Of a DNA stretch of 64,000 bases, positions 53,723 to 62,304 are shown in pieces. Source of the stretch: Emticicia aquatilis (GTDB lineage Bacteria > Bacteroidota > Bacteroidia > Cytophagales > Spirosomataceae); assembly GCF_014644295.1 (NCBI RefSeq), contig NZ_BMKK01000002.1:682001-746000 (forward strand). The letters run 5' to 3'. The notes below the pieces were generated by a model. It was not told the DNA's origin, searched no databases, and was given only the letters and a program-made list of their open reading frames with translations. Every line of letters begins with the position of its first letter. The stretch's first letter is position 1. Made by a program: the position numbers and the translations under genes.

Positions 53723-54211
53723 TTACTTAGCAGGCTCAAAAGTTGCCGAAAATTCGTAATTTACACCATTAAGTGCTAATGTAGTTTTGCCAACAAAAAT
53801 ATTATCATTTAACTCAACAATATCGAATGAAATATTATCAAATTGGCGACCTTGAAAACTGATTTTATCAACAGTAAATTTGGTTTCATCTGCATTGAAA
53901 CCCCAGTTTGCCTTCAAAACTAAATCTGGGTCAGCAGCATTACATTTTGTTGCACCTTCTCTGATTTCGTAAGTCTTTGTTGTCGAAAAAGTAAGGATAT
54001 TATCTACTACACAAGTGGGTTGTGAGTTTACTAAATCAATTGTTAGACCACCGTTTGCGGCTATTGCTTTTGTATTTTTCCAAGATTTTGAACTTGTACC
54101 TGCCAAATACTCAGTTTTTGTTTTTGGCGTAACAGTTGTTTCGCTCTTTTTGCACGAAAAAAGTGCTACAAACGTCAGTGTAAGAGCAATCGAAATGCTT
54201 TTGATATTCAT
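53723..54211 (-). CDS. Small exported lipoprotein, lipocalin-like
   Basis: 162 residues. Signal peptide II with lipobox LFSC (Cys20) after ISIALTLTFVALFSCKK, so it is anchored in a membrane and faces the periplasm or surface. The mature part starts SETTVTPKTKTEYLAGTSSK, then KSWKNTKAI..., a pattern common in small Bacteroidota lipoproteins of the lipocalin-like type, with strands such as DLVLKANWGFNADETKF and FVGKTTLALNGVNYEFSATF. Its ligand is unknown. It lies between sufB and lpxB and ends 119 bp before sufB. Confidence 0.75.
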   Translation of the reverse strand: MNIKSISIALTLTFVALFSCKKSETTVTPKTKTEYLAGTSSKSWKNTKAIAANGGLTIDLVNSQPTCVVDNILTFSTTKTYEIREGATKCNAADPDLVLKANWGFNADETKFTVDKISFQGRQFDNISFDIVELNDNIFVGKTTLALNGVNYEFSATFEPAK

Positions 54212-54224
54212 CTTTTATTATAAT

Positions 54225-55355
54225 TTATTGTTTTGTACTACTCAATATTTCTACAATTCTTCGTCCAGTTTTTTCGGATGCTCCTACTTCACCCAGACTT
54301 TCTTTTACTTGCTTATAATCAAGTATTTGTTGATTTCTAAATGATTGATTATTGATAATTTTATCTAATTCGTTCGATAAATTCTCAATAGTTAAATCAT
54401 CTTGAATCAATTCTTTCACTACTTCCTTTTGTGCCACTAAATTTACTAACGAAATATATGGCACTTTTATGACCCACTTACCTATTTGATATGAAATTAT
54501 GCTCGTTTTATAACAAACCACTTGCGGAACGCCAAAAAGAGCGGTCTCAAGTGTAGCAGTGCCAGATGTCACTAAAGCAGCCGTACTGTGCGATAATAAA
54601 TCGTAGGTTTGGTCAATAACAAGGCTGATATTATCGTTCAGAAATGGTTTATAAAAATCTAAAGATAAATTCCCGACCCCTGCAATAACAAACTGATAGT
54701 CAGCAAATTTACTTTGAGTAGCTACCATCAAATTGAGCATTTTCTCAACCTCTTGTTTTCTACTGCCAGGTAATAAGGCTATGATTTTTTTATCAGATAA
54801 GTTATTTCTAATTAAAAAATCGGCAGAAGGTTTAAAGGTAGCAATGGCATCAAAAAGTGGATTTCCAACAAATTCTACATCAAAATGATATTTTTTAAAG
54901 AACTCCACTTCAAATGGAAAAATAACAAAAAGTCGGTCGAGATTTTTTTTCAAGCTCCAGGCACGGCTCTGATTCCATGCCCAAACCTTTGGCGAAATAT
55001 AATAGAAAACCTTGTAACCTTCCTTTTTTGCCCATTTGGCAATTCGCATATTAAAACCTGCGTAATCAATCAAAATAATGGCATCAGGCTTAAACTCTTC
55101 GATAGTTTTTTTGCACTCCCCAATGAAACCTAAAATTGTCGGCAAATTCTTCAATACTTCCAGAAACCCCATAAAGGCCAAATCTCGGTAATGTTTTGTG
55201 ATTTCTGCACCTGCTTCTTGCATATAATCGCCACCCCAAGCTTTTATAATCGACGGAACGCCGCCTGCCTGATTATCAGCCGTCTTGATGGCCTTTATCA
55301 AATTAGAGCCATGTAAATCGCCCGAGCGTTCGCCTGCAATGATGAAGTATTTCAT
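54225..55355 (-). CDS. lpxB: Lipid-A-disaccharide synthase
   Basis: 376 residues from ATG 55355 (the TTG at 55364 is rejected). GT19 family: AGERSGDLHGSNLI at the N-terminus, LAFMGFLEVL, PDAIILIDYAGFNMRIAKWA, YISPKVWAWNQSRAW, GNPLFDAI, LLPGSRKQEVEKMLNL and TSGTATLETALFGVPQVVCY are all present. It joins UDP-2,3-diacylglucosamine and lipid X at the inner membrane for lipid A. The upstream region holds an 8-bp tandem-type repeat. It shows the organism makes lipid A, so it is Gram-negative. Confidence 0.95.
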   Translation of the reverse strand: MKYFIIAGERSGDLHGSNLIKAIKTADNQAGGVPSIIKAWGGDYMQEAGAEITKHYRDLAFMGFLEVLKNLPTILGFIGECKKTIEEFKPDAIILIDYAGFNMRIAKWAKKEGYKVFYYISPKVWAWNQSRAWSLKKNLDRLFVIFPFEVEFFKKYHFDVEFVGNPLFDAIATFKPSADFLIRNNLSDKKIIALLPGSRKQEVEKMLNLMVATQSKFADYQFVIAGVGNLSLDFYKPFLNDNISLVIDQTYDLLSHSTAALVTSGTATLETALFGVPQVVCYKTSIISYQIGKWVIKVPYISLVNLVAQKEVVKELIQDDLTIENLSNELDKIINNQSFRNQQILDYKQVKESLGEVGASEKTGRRIVEILSSTKQ

Positions 55356-55362
55356 TGTACTC

Positions 55363-55439
55363 AATGATTGAATGAGTGAATGAGCGAATGAGTGAATGTG
55401 TTTTTTTTATTCTATCATTCACTCAATCATTCATTCAAA
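55363..55439. repeat. Short GAATGAGT tandem repeat and facing copies before lpxB
   Basis: A run of 8-bp units of the type GAATGAGT/GAATGAGC at 55370-55398. A complementary copy (CATTCACTCAATCATTCATTC) lies at about 55417-55437, so the region can fold back as a long imperfect hairpin. It spans the queD-lpxB gap. Confidence 0.65.
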
Positions 55440-55443
55440 ATTA

Positions 55444-55851
55444 TTATCCGAAATATTCCACAAAATGATTAGCGGTTTCTACCAACTTGATACAGTGCAA
55501 TTGACCGTGGCAATAATTTGGAATAATTGGCTGGAGAATTTTCCAGATTTCTACCGCAAAAACTTCTGTACTTGGCAATTTGCCTTTCAAAAACTCAACA
55601 TCAGTATTCAAGAAAGTATGGTCAACTTTATTCACAATTTCTTGTTTCATGATTTTGCTAAGGTCTTTCAAATCCATCACAAAACCCGTTTCTTCGTTAA
55701 TTTCACCTTTTACAGTTACGTAAAGTTCCCAGTTATGCCCATGAATATTTGAGCAAAGTCCGAAAACCTCCAAGTTTTTTTCTTTCGACCAATGCGGATT
55801 ATATAGTTGATGAGCAGCGTTGAAGGTTTCTCTTCTTGTAATAAAAATCAT
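55444..55851 (-). CDS. queD: 6-carboxytetrahydropterin synthase (QueD/PTPS family)
   Basis: 135 residues. Zinc-binding His in ETFNAAHQLYN, then CSNIHGHNWELYVTV (HxH) and VDHTFLNTDVEF, with the Glu in LHCIKLVET. These fit the 6-pyruvoyl-tetrahydropterin synthase fold. In bacteria it makes 6-carboxytetrahydropterin from dihydroneopterin triphosphate for queuosine and related 7-deazaguanines. A folate-linked role is possible. Cytoplasmic. It is 88 bp from lpxB on the same strand, separated by the repeat at 55363. Confidence 0.9.
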   Translation of the reverse strand: MIFITRRETFNAAHQLYNPHWSKEKNLEVFGLCSNIHGHNWELYVTVKGEINEETGFVMDLKDLSKIMKQEIVNKVDHTFLNTDVEFLKGKLPSTEVFAVEIWKILQPIIPNYCHGQLHCIKLVETANHFVEYFG

Positions 55852-56014
55852 TATTTGCTTAATTTTTTCGCAAAATTACCAACAAAAAAACTTATTTATT
55901 CAAAATACTCATAATTCTTAAAAAAGTACAATTTAATCAAAGTTTAGTGTATGGATTTGTAAGCTACAATGTTATAATTTTGCAAACTATTTCAAAAAAA
56001 ATAGGATATACACT

Positions 56015-56980
56015 ATGATAATTGTAACAGGTGCAGCCGGTTTTATCGGAAGTTGCTTGATTCAGCGTTTGAATCAGGATAACTTTAATTTCATTATTGC
56101 CGTCGATGATTTTTCAAATGAAGAAAAAATGGAAAATCTCAAGGGCAAAAAAATTCAAGAATTTGTACATCGAGACAATTTCTTTGAATGGTTGGAGAAA
56201 AACCAAGCTGAGGTTGAATTCTGTTTCCATATTGGAGCAAGAACAGACACCACTGAATTCGATACCGATATCTTCGACCGCCTGAATCTCAATTATTCAA
56301 AACGTATTTGGCAAAAATGTCATGAGTTTCAGATTCCTTTGGTATATGCCTCATCAGCAGCTACTTACGGAGCAGGTGAATTGGGCTACGACGACAACGA
56401 ACTTGTAATTCCACAATTAAAGCCTCTGAATCCTTACGGGGATTCTAAAAATGACTTCGACAAATGGGCTTTACAACAAAAAAATGCTCCTTTCTTCTGG
56501 GCTGGCTTGAAATTCTTTAATGTATATGGCCCGAACGAATATCACAAAGGACGCATGGCCTCGGTGATTTTCCATTCATTTAATAATATCAATAAAAACG
56601 GTAACATCAAACTTTTCAAATCGCATCGCCCTGACTTTAAAGACGGTGAACAAATGCGTGACTTTATTTACGTAAAAGATTTGGTTGATGTTTGTATTTT
56701 CTTGATGCACTCACGCCGAAATTCGGGTATTTATAATTTAGGTACAGGTCAAGCTCGTACTTTCCTCGACCTCGCTAAAGCTACATTTGCGGCACTCAAT
56801 CTTGAGCCAAACATCGATTTTATTGATACTCCGATTGATATTCGAGATAAATATCAATATTATACGCAGGCTAATATGAGCAAACTTCGTATGATTGGTT
56901 ATAAAAAACCATTTACAAGCCTCGAAGATGCGGTGAAGGATTATGTCACAAATTATTTGGTTGGCAAAAAATATCTTTAA
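56015..56980 (+). CDS. hldD: ADP-L-glycero-D-manno-heptose-6-epimerase
   Basis: 321 residues, SDR epimerase. Rossmann GAAGFIGSCLIQRLN near the N-terminus, HIGARTDTTEFDTDIFDRLN, ASSAATYGAGELGYDD, the YxxxK-type stretch PYGDSKNDFDKWAL and FNVYGPNEYHKGRMASVIFH. This pattern is diagnostic of the heptose epimerase (RfaD/HldD). It converts ADP-D-glycero-D-manno-heptose to the L-glycero form for LPS inner core. The gmhA, hldE and waa genes are not in the window. A -7 box TAATTTTG (55975-55982) lies 33 bp upstream. Confidence 0.92.
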   Translation: MIIVTGAAGFIGSCLIQRLNQDNFNFIIAVDDFSNEEKMENLKGKKIQEFVHRDNFFEWLEKNQAEVEFCFHIGARTDTTEFDTDIFDRLNLNYSKRIWQKCHEFQIPLVYASSAATYGAGELGYDDNELVIPQLKPLNPYGDSKNDFDKWALQQKNAPFFWAGLKFFNVYGPNEYHKGRMASVIFHSFNNINKNGNIKLFKSHRPDFKDGEQMRDFIYVKDLVDVCIFLMHSRRNSGIYNLGTGQARTFLDLAKATFAALNLEPNIDFIDTPIDIRDKYQYYTQANMSKLRMIGYKKPFTSLEDAVKDYVTNYLVGKKYL

Positions 56981-56999
56981 AAATCTGCCTTTTTCTTAC

Positions 57000-57007
57000 T
57001 AATTTTG
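57000..57007 (+). promoter_or_regulatory. Candidate -7 box of lepA
   Basis: TAATTTTG fits TAnnTTTG. It is 2 bp from the start of the palindromic element at 57010-57134, so the lepA leader would carry the whole element. No good TTG at -33. Confidence 0.45.
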
Positions 57008-57009
57008 CG

Positions 57010-57134
57010 GTAGAACAGGTTTTCAACCTGTTTGTTTGAGTTAACGTATGTCAATAAAATAATATCAGAATTACGTTTCGGCTTAATTCTTAACTAATAT
57101 AACACGAACAAAACAGGTTAGAAACCTGTTCTAC
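57010..57134. repeat. 125-bp element with palindromic inverted ends in front of lepA
   Basis: The left end is 57010-57033 (begins GTAGAACAGGTT). The right end, 57111-57134, ends AACCTGTTCTAC. The reverse complement of the right end matches the left end at 22 of 24 bases. Each end is also a hairpin by itself (AACAGGTT-TTC-AACCTGTT and AACAGGTT-AGA-AACCTGTT). It stops 4 bp before the lepA ATG. It could fold as one cruciform-like structure. Confidence 0.85.
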
Positions 57135-57138
57135 ATGA

Positions 57139-58929
57139 ATGAAAAATATTCGTAATTTTTGCATCATTGCACACATCGACCACGGTAAAAGCACACTTGC
57201 CGACCGATTATTACAATTTACAGGAACAGTTTCGGGTAGAGTTATGCAAGCCCAAGTGCTTGACGATATGGATTTAGAGCGTGAACGTGGTATTACCATC
57301 AAGAGTCACGCTATTCAGATGAACTATAAGTTTGAAGGCGAAGAATACGTACTGAACTTGATTGACACCCCAGGTCACGTTGACTTTAGTTACGAAGTTT
57401 CTCGTTCGATTGCAGCCTGTGAAGGTGCTTTGCTGGTTGTTGATGCAGCCCAAGGAATCGAAGCCCAAACAATCAGTAACTTATTTTTGGCTTTGGAGCA
57501 TGACCTTGAAATCATTCCTGTTTTAAACAAGATTGACTTACCTGGGGCAATGCCCGAAGAGGTAAAAGACCAAATAGTTGATTTGATTGGTTGTGACCGT
57601 GATTCAATCATTCCTGCAAGTGCCAAAGAAGGTATCGGTATCAACGAAATCTTAGCAGCAATTATTCACCGAATCAAACCACCAGTTGGCGACCCAAAAG
57701 CCGAACTCCAAGCCTTGATTTTTGACTCTACATTTAATTCTTTCAGAGGAATCGAGGTAATTTTCCGAGTAAAAAATGGAAGAATCAATAAAGGTGATAA
57801 AGTAAAATTTGTGGCTACTGGTAAAGAATACTTTGCTGATGAAGTTGGGATTTTACGATTAACCAAAGAACCACGAGACTATGTTGATTGTGGCGATGTA
57901 GGCTATATCATTTCGGGTATCAAAGTTGCCAAAGAAGTAAAAGTTGGTGATACAATTACGAATGCTCTTAATCCGACGAAAGAAATGATTAAGGGTTTCC
58001 AAGAAGTAAAACCAATGGTATTTGCGGGTATTTACCCAGTTGATACTTCTGAGTTTGAAGATTTGCGTGATGCCATGGAAAAACTTCAACTCAATGATGC
58101 AGCCTTAATATGGGAACCTGAAACTTCGGCAGCTTTGGGCTTTGGTTTCCGTTGTGGGTTCTTGGGTATGCTTCACATGGAAATCGTGCAGGAACGTTTG
58201 GAGCGTGAGTTTGATATGACAGTGCTTACGACAGTACCTTCCGTAAAATTTCACGTTGTTGGTAAAAAAGATGAAATCTTGGAAGTTTCAGCACCTTCCG
58301 AAATGCCCGACCCAAATGTTATCAACTGGATTGAAGAGCCATTTATCAACGCTCAAATCATTACGGCTGCAGAATACGTGGGGCCAATTATTGGCTTGTG
58401 TATGGACAAACGTGGTTTATTGAAAAACCAAGTTTATCTAACCTCTACCCGTGTAGAGTTAACATTTGAATTGCCACTTTCAGAGGTTGTATTCGACTTT
58501 TTCGATAAATTAAAAACTATTTCTCGTGGATATGCTTCACTTGATTATCATTTGATTGGCTATCGTGAATCGAACTTAGTAAAATTAGATATTCTCTTAA
58601 ATGGAGAGCCTGTCGATGCACTTTCGGCCATCGTTCACCGTGATAAGGCGTATGAGTGGGGTAAAAAACTATGCGAAAAATTGCGTGAATTATTACCACG
58701 TCAGCAGTTCGACATTGCTATTCAGGCTGCCATTGGTGCAAAAGTAATTTCGAGAGAAACAGTAAAAGCATTGAGAAAAGACGTAACAGCCAAGTGTTAT
58801 GGTGGTGATATTTCTCGTAAACGTAAACTCTTAGAAAAACAAAAGAAAGGAAAGAAACGTATGCGTCAGATTGGAACAGTAGAAGTTCCACAAGATGCTT
58901 TCATGGCTATTTTGAAGATTAATAACTAA
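57139..58929 (+). CDS. lepA: Elongation factor 4 (LepA)
   Basis: 596 residues, the normal length. GTPase domain: [15 protein letters not shown] (G1), GITIKSH (G2), [11 protein letters not shown] (G3), NKIDLPGA (G4). LepA-specific C-terminal parts include [20 protein letters not shown] and [12 protein letters not shown]. The factor back-translocates or remodels stalled ribosomes. Cytoplasmic, membrane-associated at times. The start ATG 57139 gives [19 protein letters not shown], as in other LepA. It ends 30 bp before a very strong terminator. Confidence 0.97.
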   Translation: MKNIRNFCIIAHIDHGKSTLADRLLQFTGTVSGRVMQAQVLDDMDLERERGITIKSHAIQMNYKFEGEEYVLNLIDTPGHVDFSYEVSRSIAACEGALLVVDAAQGIEAQTISNLFLALEHDLEIIPVLNKIDLPGAMPEEVKDQIVDLIGCDRDSIIPASAKEGIGINEILAAIIHRIKPPVGDPKAELQALIFDSTFNSFRGIEVIFRVKNGRINKGDKVKFVATGKEYFADEVGILRLTKEPRDYVDCGDVGYIISGIKVAKEVKVGDTITNALNPTKEMIKGFQEVKPMVFAGIYPVDTSEFEDLRDAMEKLQLNDAALIWEPETSAALGFGFRCGFLGMLHMEIVQERLEREFDMTVLTTVPSVKFHVVGKKDEILEVSAPSEMPDPNVINWIEEPFINAQIITAAEYVGPIIGLCMDKRGLLKNQVYLTSTRVELTFELPLSEVVFDFFDKLKTISRGYASLDYHLIGYRESNLVKLDILLNGEPVDALSAIVHRDKAYEWGKKLCEKLRELLPRQQFDIAIQAAIGAKVISRETVKALRKDVTAKCYGGDISRKRKLLEKQKKGKKRMRQIGTVEVPQDAFMAILKINN

Positions 58930-58959
58930 TCTAAAAAAAGCTAAATATATTTCTATTCA

Positions 58960-58992
58960 AGCCGTAGAAAAGTGTTTTCTACGGCTTTTTTT
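58960..58992 (+). terminator. Strong intrinsic terminator of lepA
   Basis: Perfect 12-bp stem AGCCGTAGAAAA (58960-58971)/TTTTCTACGGCT (58975-58986), loop GTG, then TTTTTT. Confidence 0.95.
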
Positions 58993-59200
58993 ATTGTTAT
59001 ATTAACAATATTTAATGAATAACATAAATTTATCAAGCAGAAAATACTCAATAATTACAGTTAATTCAGAACTCACTAACCTCATTAAAAAAAGCATTTA
59101 ATTATAATTTTTTGAAGATTAATTATCATTTCATAAATATAAAAACTATTTTTACTACCTATTCTTGAGTACAACTATTTTAACCTATTATTATAAACCT

Positions 59201-60073
59201 ATGAGTACCTTTCATCATGAAATCACTCTACTCACTCCACAAGACTGCTTTATGGTTGTTGACCACTACAAAAAAGGATTTATATCTCAACCCCACTTTC
59301 ATGAAGATTTTGAGCTAAATTTTATCGAAAATGCAAAAGGTGCAAAACGCATCGTGGGCGATAGCAATGAACAAATTGATGATTTAGAATTAGTATTGGT
59401 TGGCCCAAACTTACCGCATAATTGGGCTGGATATGAGTCGCCAGAAAATGAAGTTCGTGAAATCACTGTTCAGTTTCACCGTGATTTATTTAACGATAAA
59501 CTGCTGCAACGTAATCAGCTAAGTGCAATTCGTACGATGCTTGAAAAAGCGAATATGGGAATTGCATTTTCGCAAGAAACAATTACTCAAATAAAACCCC
59601 GATTGACTGAACTTTCCAATAAAAATGGTTTTAATTCAGTAATCGAACTTATTTCAATTCTGAACGATTTGTCGGTGTCGCCAAATATGCGTACGCTCAC
59701 AAGTAATACCTTTTCAATCGGCATCAAGGAATTTAAAAGCCGACGACTTGAAAAGGCTTTTGAATATATGAAAGCCAATTATAATAAAGAAATAACACTC
59801 GAAGACATAGCCAAAATAGTCAATATGGCGGAAGTAAGTTTTAGTCGTTTTATCAAAAAATGTACAGGAAAAACCTTTGTCGATAGTCTAAATGATATTC
59901 GTTTGGGTCATGCAACTCGCCTTCTGATAGAAACAACATTCACAATTTCTGAGATTTCTTCTAAATGCGGATACAATAATCTTTCTTATTTTAACAGGGT
60001 TTTCAAGAAAAAACACGAAATAACTCCCAAAGAATTTAGAGAAAATTATGCTGGCACAAAGACTTTTGTATAA
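59201..60073 (+). CDS. AraC-family transcriptional regulator
   Basis: 290 residues from ATG 59201 (the TTG at 59165 is rejected; no ribosome binding site is clear). N-terminal cupin-like sensor domain (about 10-140; KKGFISQPHFHEDFELNFIE, then VLVGPNLPHNWAGYESPENE) and a C-terminal AraC HTH pair (ITLEDIAKIVNMAEVSFSRF and EISSKCGYNNLSYFNRVFKK, HEITPKEFRE). The His-rich cupin (FHEDFELNF, PHNW) may bind a sugar or metal. Regulates unknown targets. The nitronate monooxygenase gene follows 48 bp downstream on the same strand and may be the target. Confidence 0.93.
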   Translation: MSTFHHEITLLTPQDCFMVVDHYKKGFISQPHFHEDFELNFIENAKGAKRIVGDSNEQIDDLELVLVGPNLPHNWAGYESPENEVREITVQFHRDLFNDKLLQRNQLSAIRTMLEKANMGIAFSQETITQIKPRLTELSNKNGFNSVIELISILNDLSVSPNMRTLTSNTFSIGIKEFKSRRLEKAFEYMKANYNKEITLEDIAKIVNMAEVSFSRFIKKCTGKTFVDSLNDIRLGHATRLLIETTFTISEISSKCGYNNLSYFNRVFKKKHEITPKEFRENYAGTKTFV

Positions 60074-60121
60074 AAATCTTCTACCTTTACGAGCATATTC
60101 AACAACAAAAACCAAATAAAA

Positions 60122-61096
60122 ATGATACCGCAAAAATTTTCAGATTCGCTGTCTTTGCCAGCGGTAGCCGCACCGATGTTTCTGATTTCTGGGCCTGATT
60201 TAGTAGTAGAATGTTGTAAAAACGGCGTGGTTGGCACTTTTCCAGCACTCAATCAACGCTCTACCGAAGGTTTTGAAAAATGGCTCATTGAAATTGAAAA
60301 TAAACTTACTGGTTTTACTCAGCCAAACGGAAAACCAGCTGCTCCTTATGGTGTAAATTTAATTGTTCATCGCTCAAATCCACGTCTTTATGCTGATGTA
60401 GAAATGATTGTGAAACACAAAGTTCCGGTCGTAATTACATCTCTCGGTGCGGTATCTGATATTGTTGATGCAGTGCATAGTTACGGTGGACTTGTTTTTC
60501 ATGATGTAATCAACCGACGCCACGCTGAAAAAGCTGCCGAAGCAGGTGTTGACGGACTAATATTAGTTTGTGCAGGTGCAGGCGGACACGCAGGAACTCT
60601 TCACCCTATGGCATTTGTGAACGAAATCCGCAGTTTTTTCAATAAAACAATTTTGCTTTCAGGATGTATCAGCACAGGTAGAGATATTGCTTCGGCTCTG
60701 CAAATAGGAGCTGATTTAGCTTACATGGGTACACGCTTCATCAATACCACTGAAAGTAAAGCCGACGCAGCTTACCAAGAGATGATTATTGAAAGCGAAA
60801 CCGCTGACATTGTTTATACGGCAGCTGTTTCGGGAGTAAATGCCAATTTCTTGAAACCAAGCCTCGAATCCGCAGGACTTACGCCCGAACTTTGGAGCAA
60901 AGCAGGAAAAATAGATTTCGGAAAAGAATTAGATGCTGCCCAAGCAGAAGCCAAAGCGTGGAAAACCATTTGGTCGGCAGGACAAGGAGTTACTTCCATA
61001 CATGATGTACAAAGTACTCAAAACTTGATAGACAATTTGAAGCAAGAATTTCGTTCTGCTATTGAAGAACAGTATCAATTATTACAAAAATATTAA
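60122..61096 (+). CDS. Nitronate monooxygenase
   Basis: 324 residues, a TIM-barrel FMN enzyme. The N-terminal AAPMFLISGPDLVVECCKNG, the GVDGLILVCAGAGGHAGT loop (flavin phosphate), and the catalytic His in FHDVINRRHAEKA are typical. FMN-dependent oxidation of alkyl nitronates removes propionate-3-nitronate-type poisons. In Bacteroidota the family also includes enzymes near enoyl-ACP reductase FabK. Cytoplasmic. It lies 21 bp before tesB on the same strand, so likely one operon. Confidence 0.88.
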   Translation: MIPQKFSDSLSLPAVAAPMFLISGPDLVVECCKNGVVGTFPALNQRSTEGFEKWLIEIENKLTGFTQPNGKPAAPYGVNLIVHRSNPRLYADVEMIVKHKVPVVITSLGAVSDIVDAVHSYGGLVFHDVINRRHAEKAAEAGVDGLILVCAGAGGHAGTLHPMAFVNEIRSFFNKTILLSGCISTGRDIASALQIGADLAYMGTRFINTTESKADAAYQEMIIESETADIVYTAAVSGVNANFLKPSLESAGLTPELWSKAGKIDFGKELDAAQAEAKAWKTIWSAGQGVTSIHDVQSTQNLIDNLKQEFRSAIEEQYQLLQKY

Positions 61097-61117
61097 CCTT
61101 ATAGGTTTAGATTTTCA

Positions 61118-61972
61118 ATGAAAACAGCCGAAGAATTAGTACAATTATTGAGTCTTGAAAAAATAGAACAAAATATATTTAGAGGAGAAAACTATCAAGC
61201 ACCGTGGAAACGTGTTTTTGGTGGTCAAGTGCTTGCACAATCGCTTTATGCAGCTTACCAAACCGTACCAGAAGACCGAGTTTTGCATTCGATGCACGGC
61301 TATTTCATTCTAACAGGCGATATTTCTATGCCGATTCTGTATGAAGTTGACCGCATTCGTGATGGTGGAAGTTTCACAACTCGTCGGGTAAATGCTATTC
61401 AAAACGGGAAAGCTATTTTTAGTATGATAAGTTCTTATCAAAGCTCGCAAGAAGGTATTAATCACCAAATTACGATGCCTAATGTACCTCCACCTGACAC
61501 ATTGGTTTCTGATTTGGTGTTAATCGAAGCATTTAAAGACAAAGCACCTGATTTTTATAAGAATTTTTCGCACCCACGCCCACTGGAATTTCGTCCAGTT
61601 GAGCGAATAAATCCGCTTAAACCGCAGAAGCAACAGCCTTTTCGACACGTTTGGATAAAAGCCAACGGAGATTTACCCAATGACTTGCGTTTACACCAAA
61701 TCATTTTGGCTTATGCTTCTGATTATAACCTTTTAGGCACAGCCACCCTCCCCCACTTGGATACCGTTTCGCTCAATGACTTATTTTTGGCAAGCCTCGA
61801 CCACGCCATGTGGTTTCACGAAGATTTCAGAATTGACCAATGGCTTCTTTATGCACTCGATAGCCCAAGTGCCTCAAATTCAAGAGGTTTTACGAGAGGT
61901 AATTTCTTTACAGAAGATGGTAAGTTAGTAGCATCGGTTGTGCAAGAGGGCTTGATTAGAGTTAAGAAATAG
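61118..61972 (+). CDS. tesB: Acyl-CoA thioesterase II
   Basis: 284 residues, a double-hotdog TesB. FGGQVLAQSLYAAYQTVPED (N-terminal hotdog), HSMHGYFILTGDISMPILYE, then the second hotdog with ILAYASDYNLLGTATLPH (catalytic Asp in YASDYNL) and SLDHAMWFHEDFRIDQWLLY. It hydrolyses medium- and long-chain acyl-CoA to free acid and CoA. Cytoplasmic. Placed 21 bp after nitronate monooxygenase. Confidence 0.93.
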   Translation: MKTAEELVQLLSLEKIEQNIFRGENYQAPWKRVFGGQVLAQSLYAAYQTVPEDRVLHSMHGYFILTGDISMPILYEVDRIRDGGSFTTRRVNAIQNGKAIFSMISSYQSSQEGINHQITMPNVPPPDTLVSDLVLIEAFKDKAPDFYKNFSHPRPLEFRPVERINPLKPQKQQPFRHVWIKANGDLPNDLRLHQIILAYASDYNLLGTATLPHLDTVSLNDLFLASLDHAMWFHEDFRIDQWLLYALDSPSASNSRGFTRGNFFTEDGKLVASVVQEGLIRVKK

Positions 61973-62009
61973 ATTCAATCATTTAACACTTTTTACAATT
62001 AAATTAAAG

Positions 62010-62195
62010 GTGACAAAAAAGAATACGATATTATTCTCAATCGGAGCAATTATTTTTGGATACTTTCTTAATAACGTCGCTTGGTCAGGTAAAATTGAAC
62101 ACCCATTAAGTACTATTTGTTTGTTGGGTGGCATAGCATTAATATTCATTGGCCTTATATTTTTAGTTTCGACTTTTTTTAGAAAAAATAATTAA
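62010..62195 (+). CDS. Small two-pass membrane protein, 61 aa
   Basis: GTG start at 62010: MTKKNTILFSIGAIIFGYFL. Two hydrophobic stretches (ILFSIGAIIFGYFLNNVAW and STICLLGGIALIFIGLIFLV) and a basic end FFRKNN. No family recognised. It is 37 bp after tesB. Length and hydrophobicity suggest a real gene, but the evidence is modest. Confidence 0.55.
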   Translation: MTKKNTILFSIGAIIFGYFLNNVAWSGKIEHPLSTICLLGGIALIFIGLIFLVSTFFRKNN

Positions 62196-62304
62196 GCTAT
62201 ACTATGCAGCAAGTCTATTTTGCCGATGATAGAAGCATTTGACTCCTTCAAAAAGGCAAAATAAATCATGATGTCAAAAATTGTAATAAGTCCAGATTCA
62301 AGAA

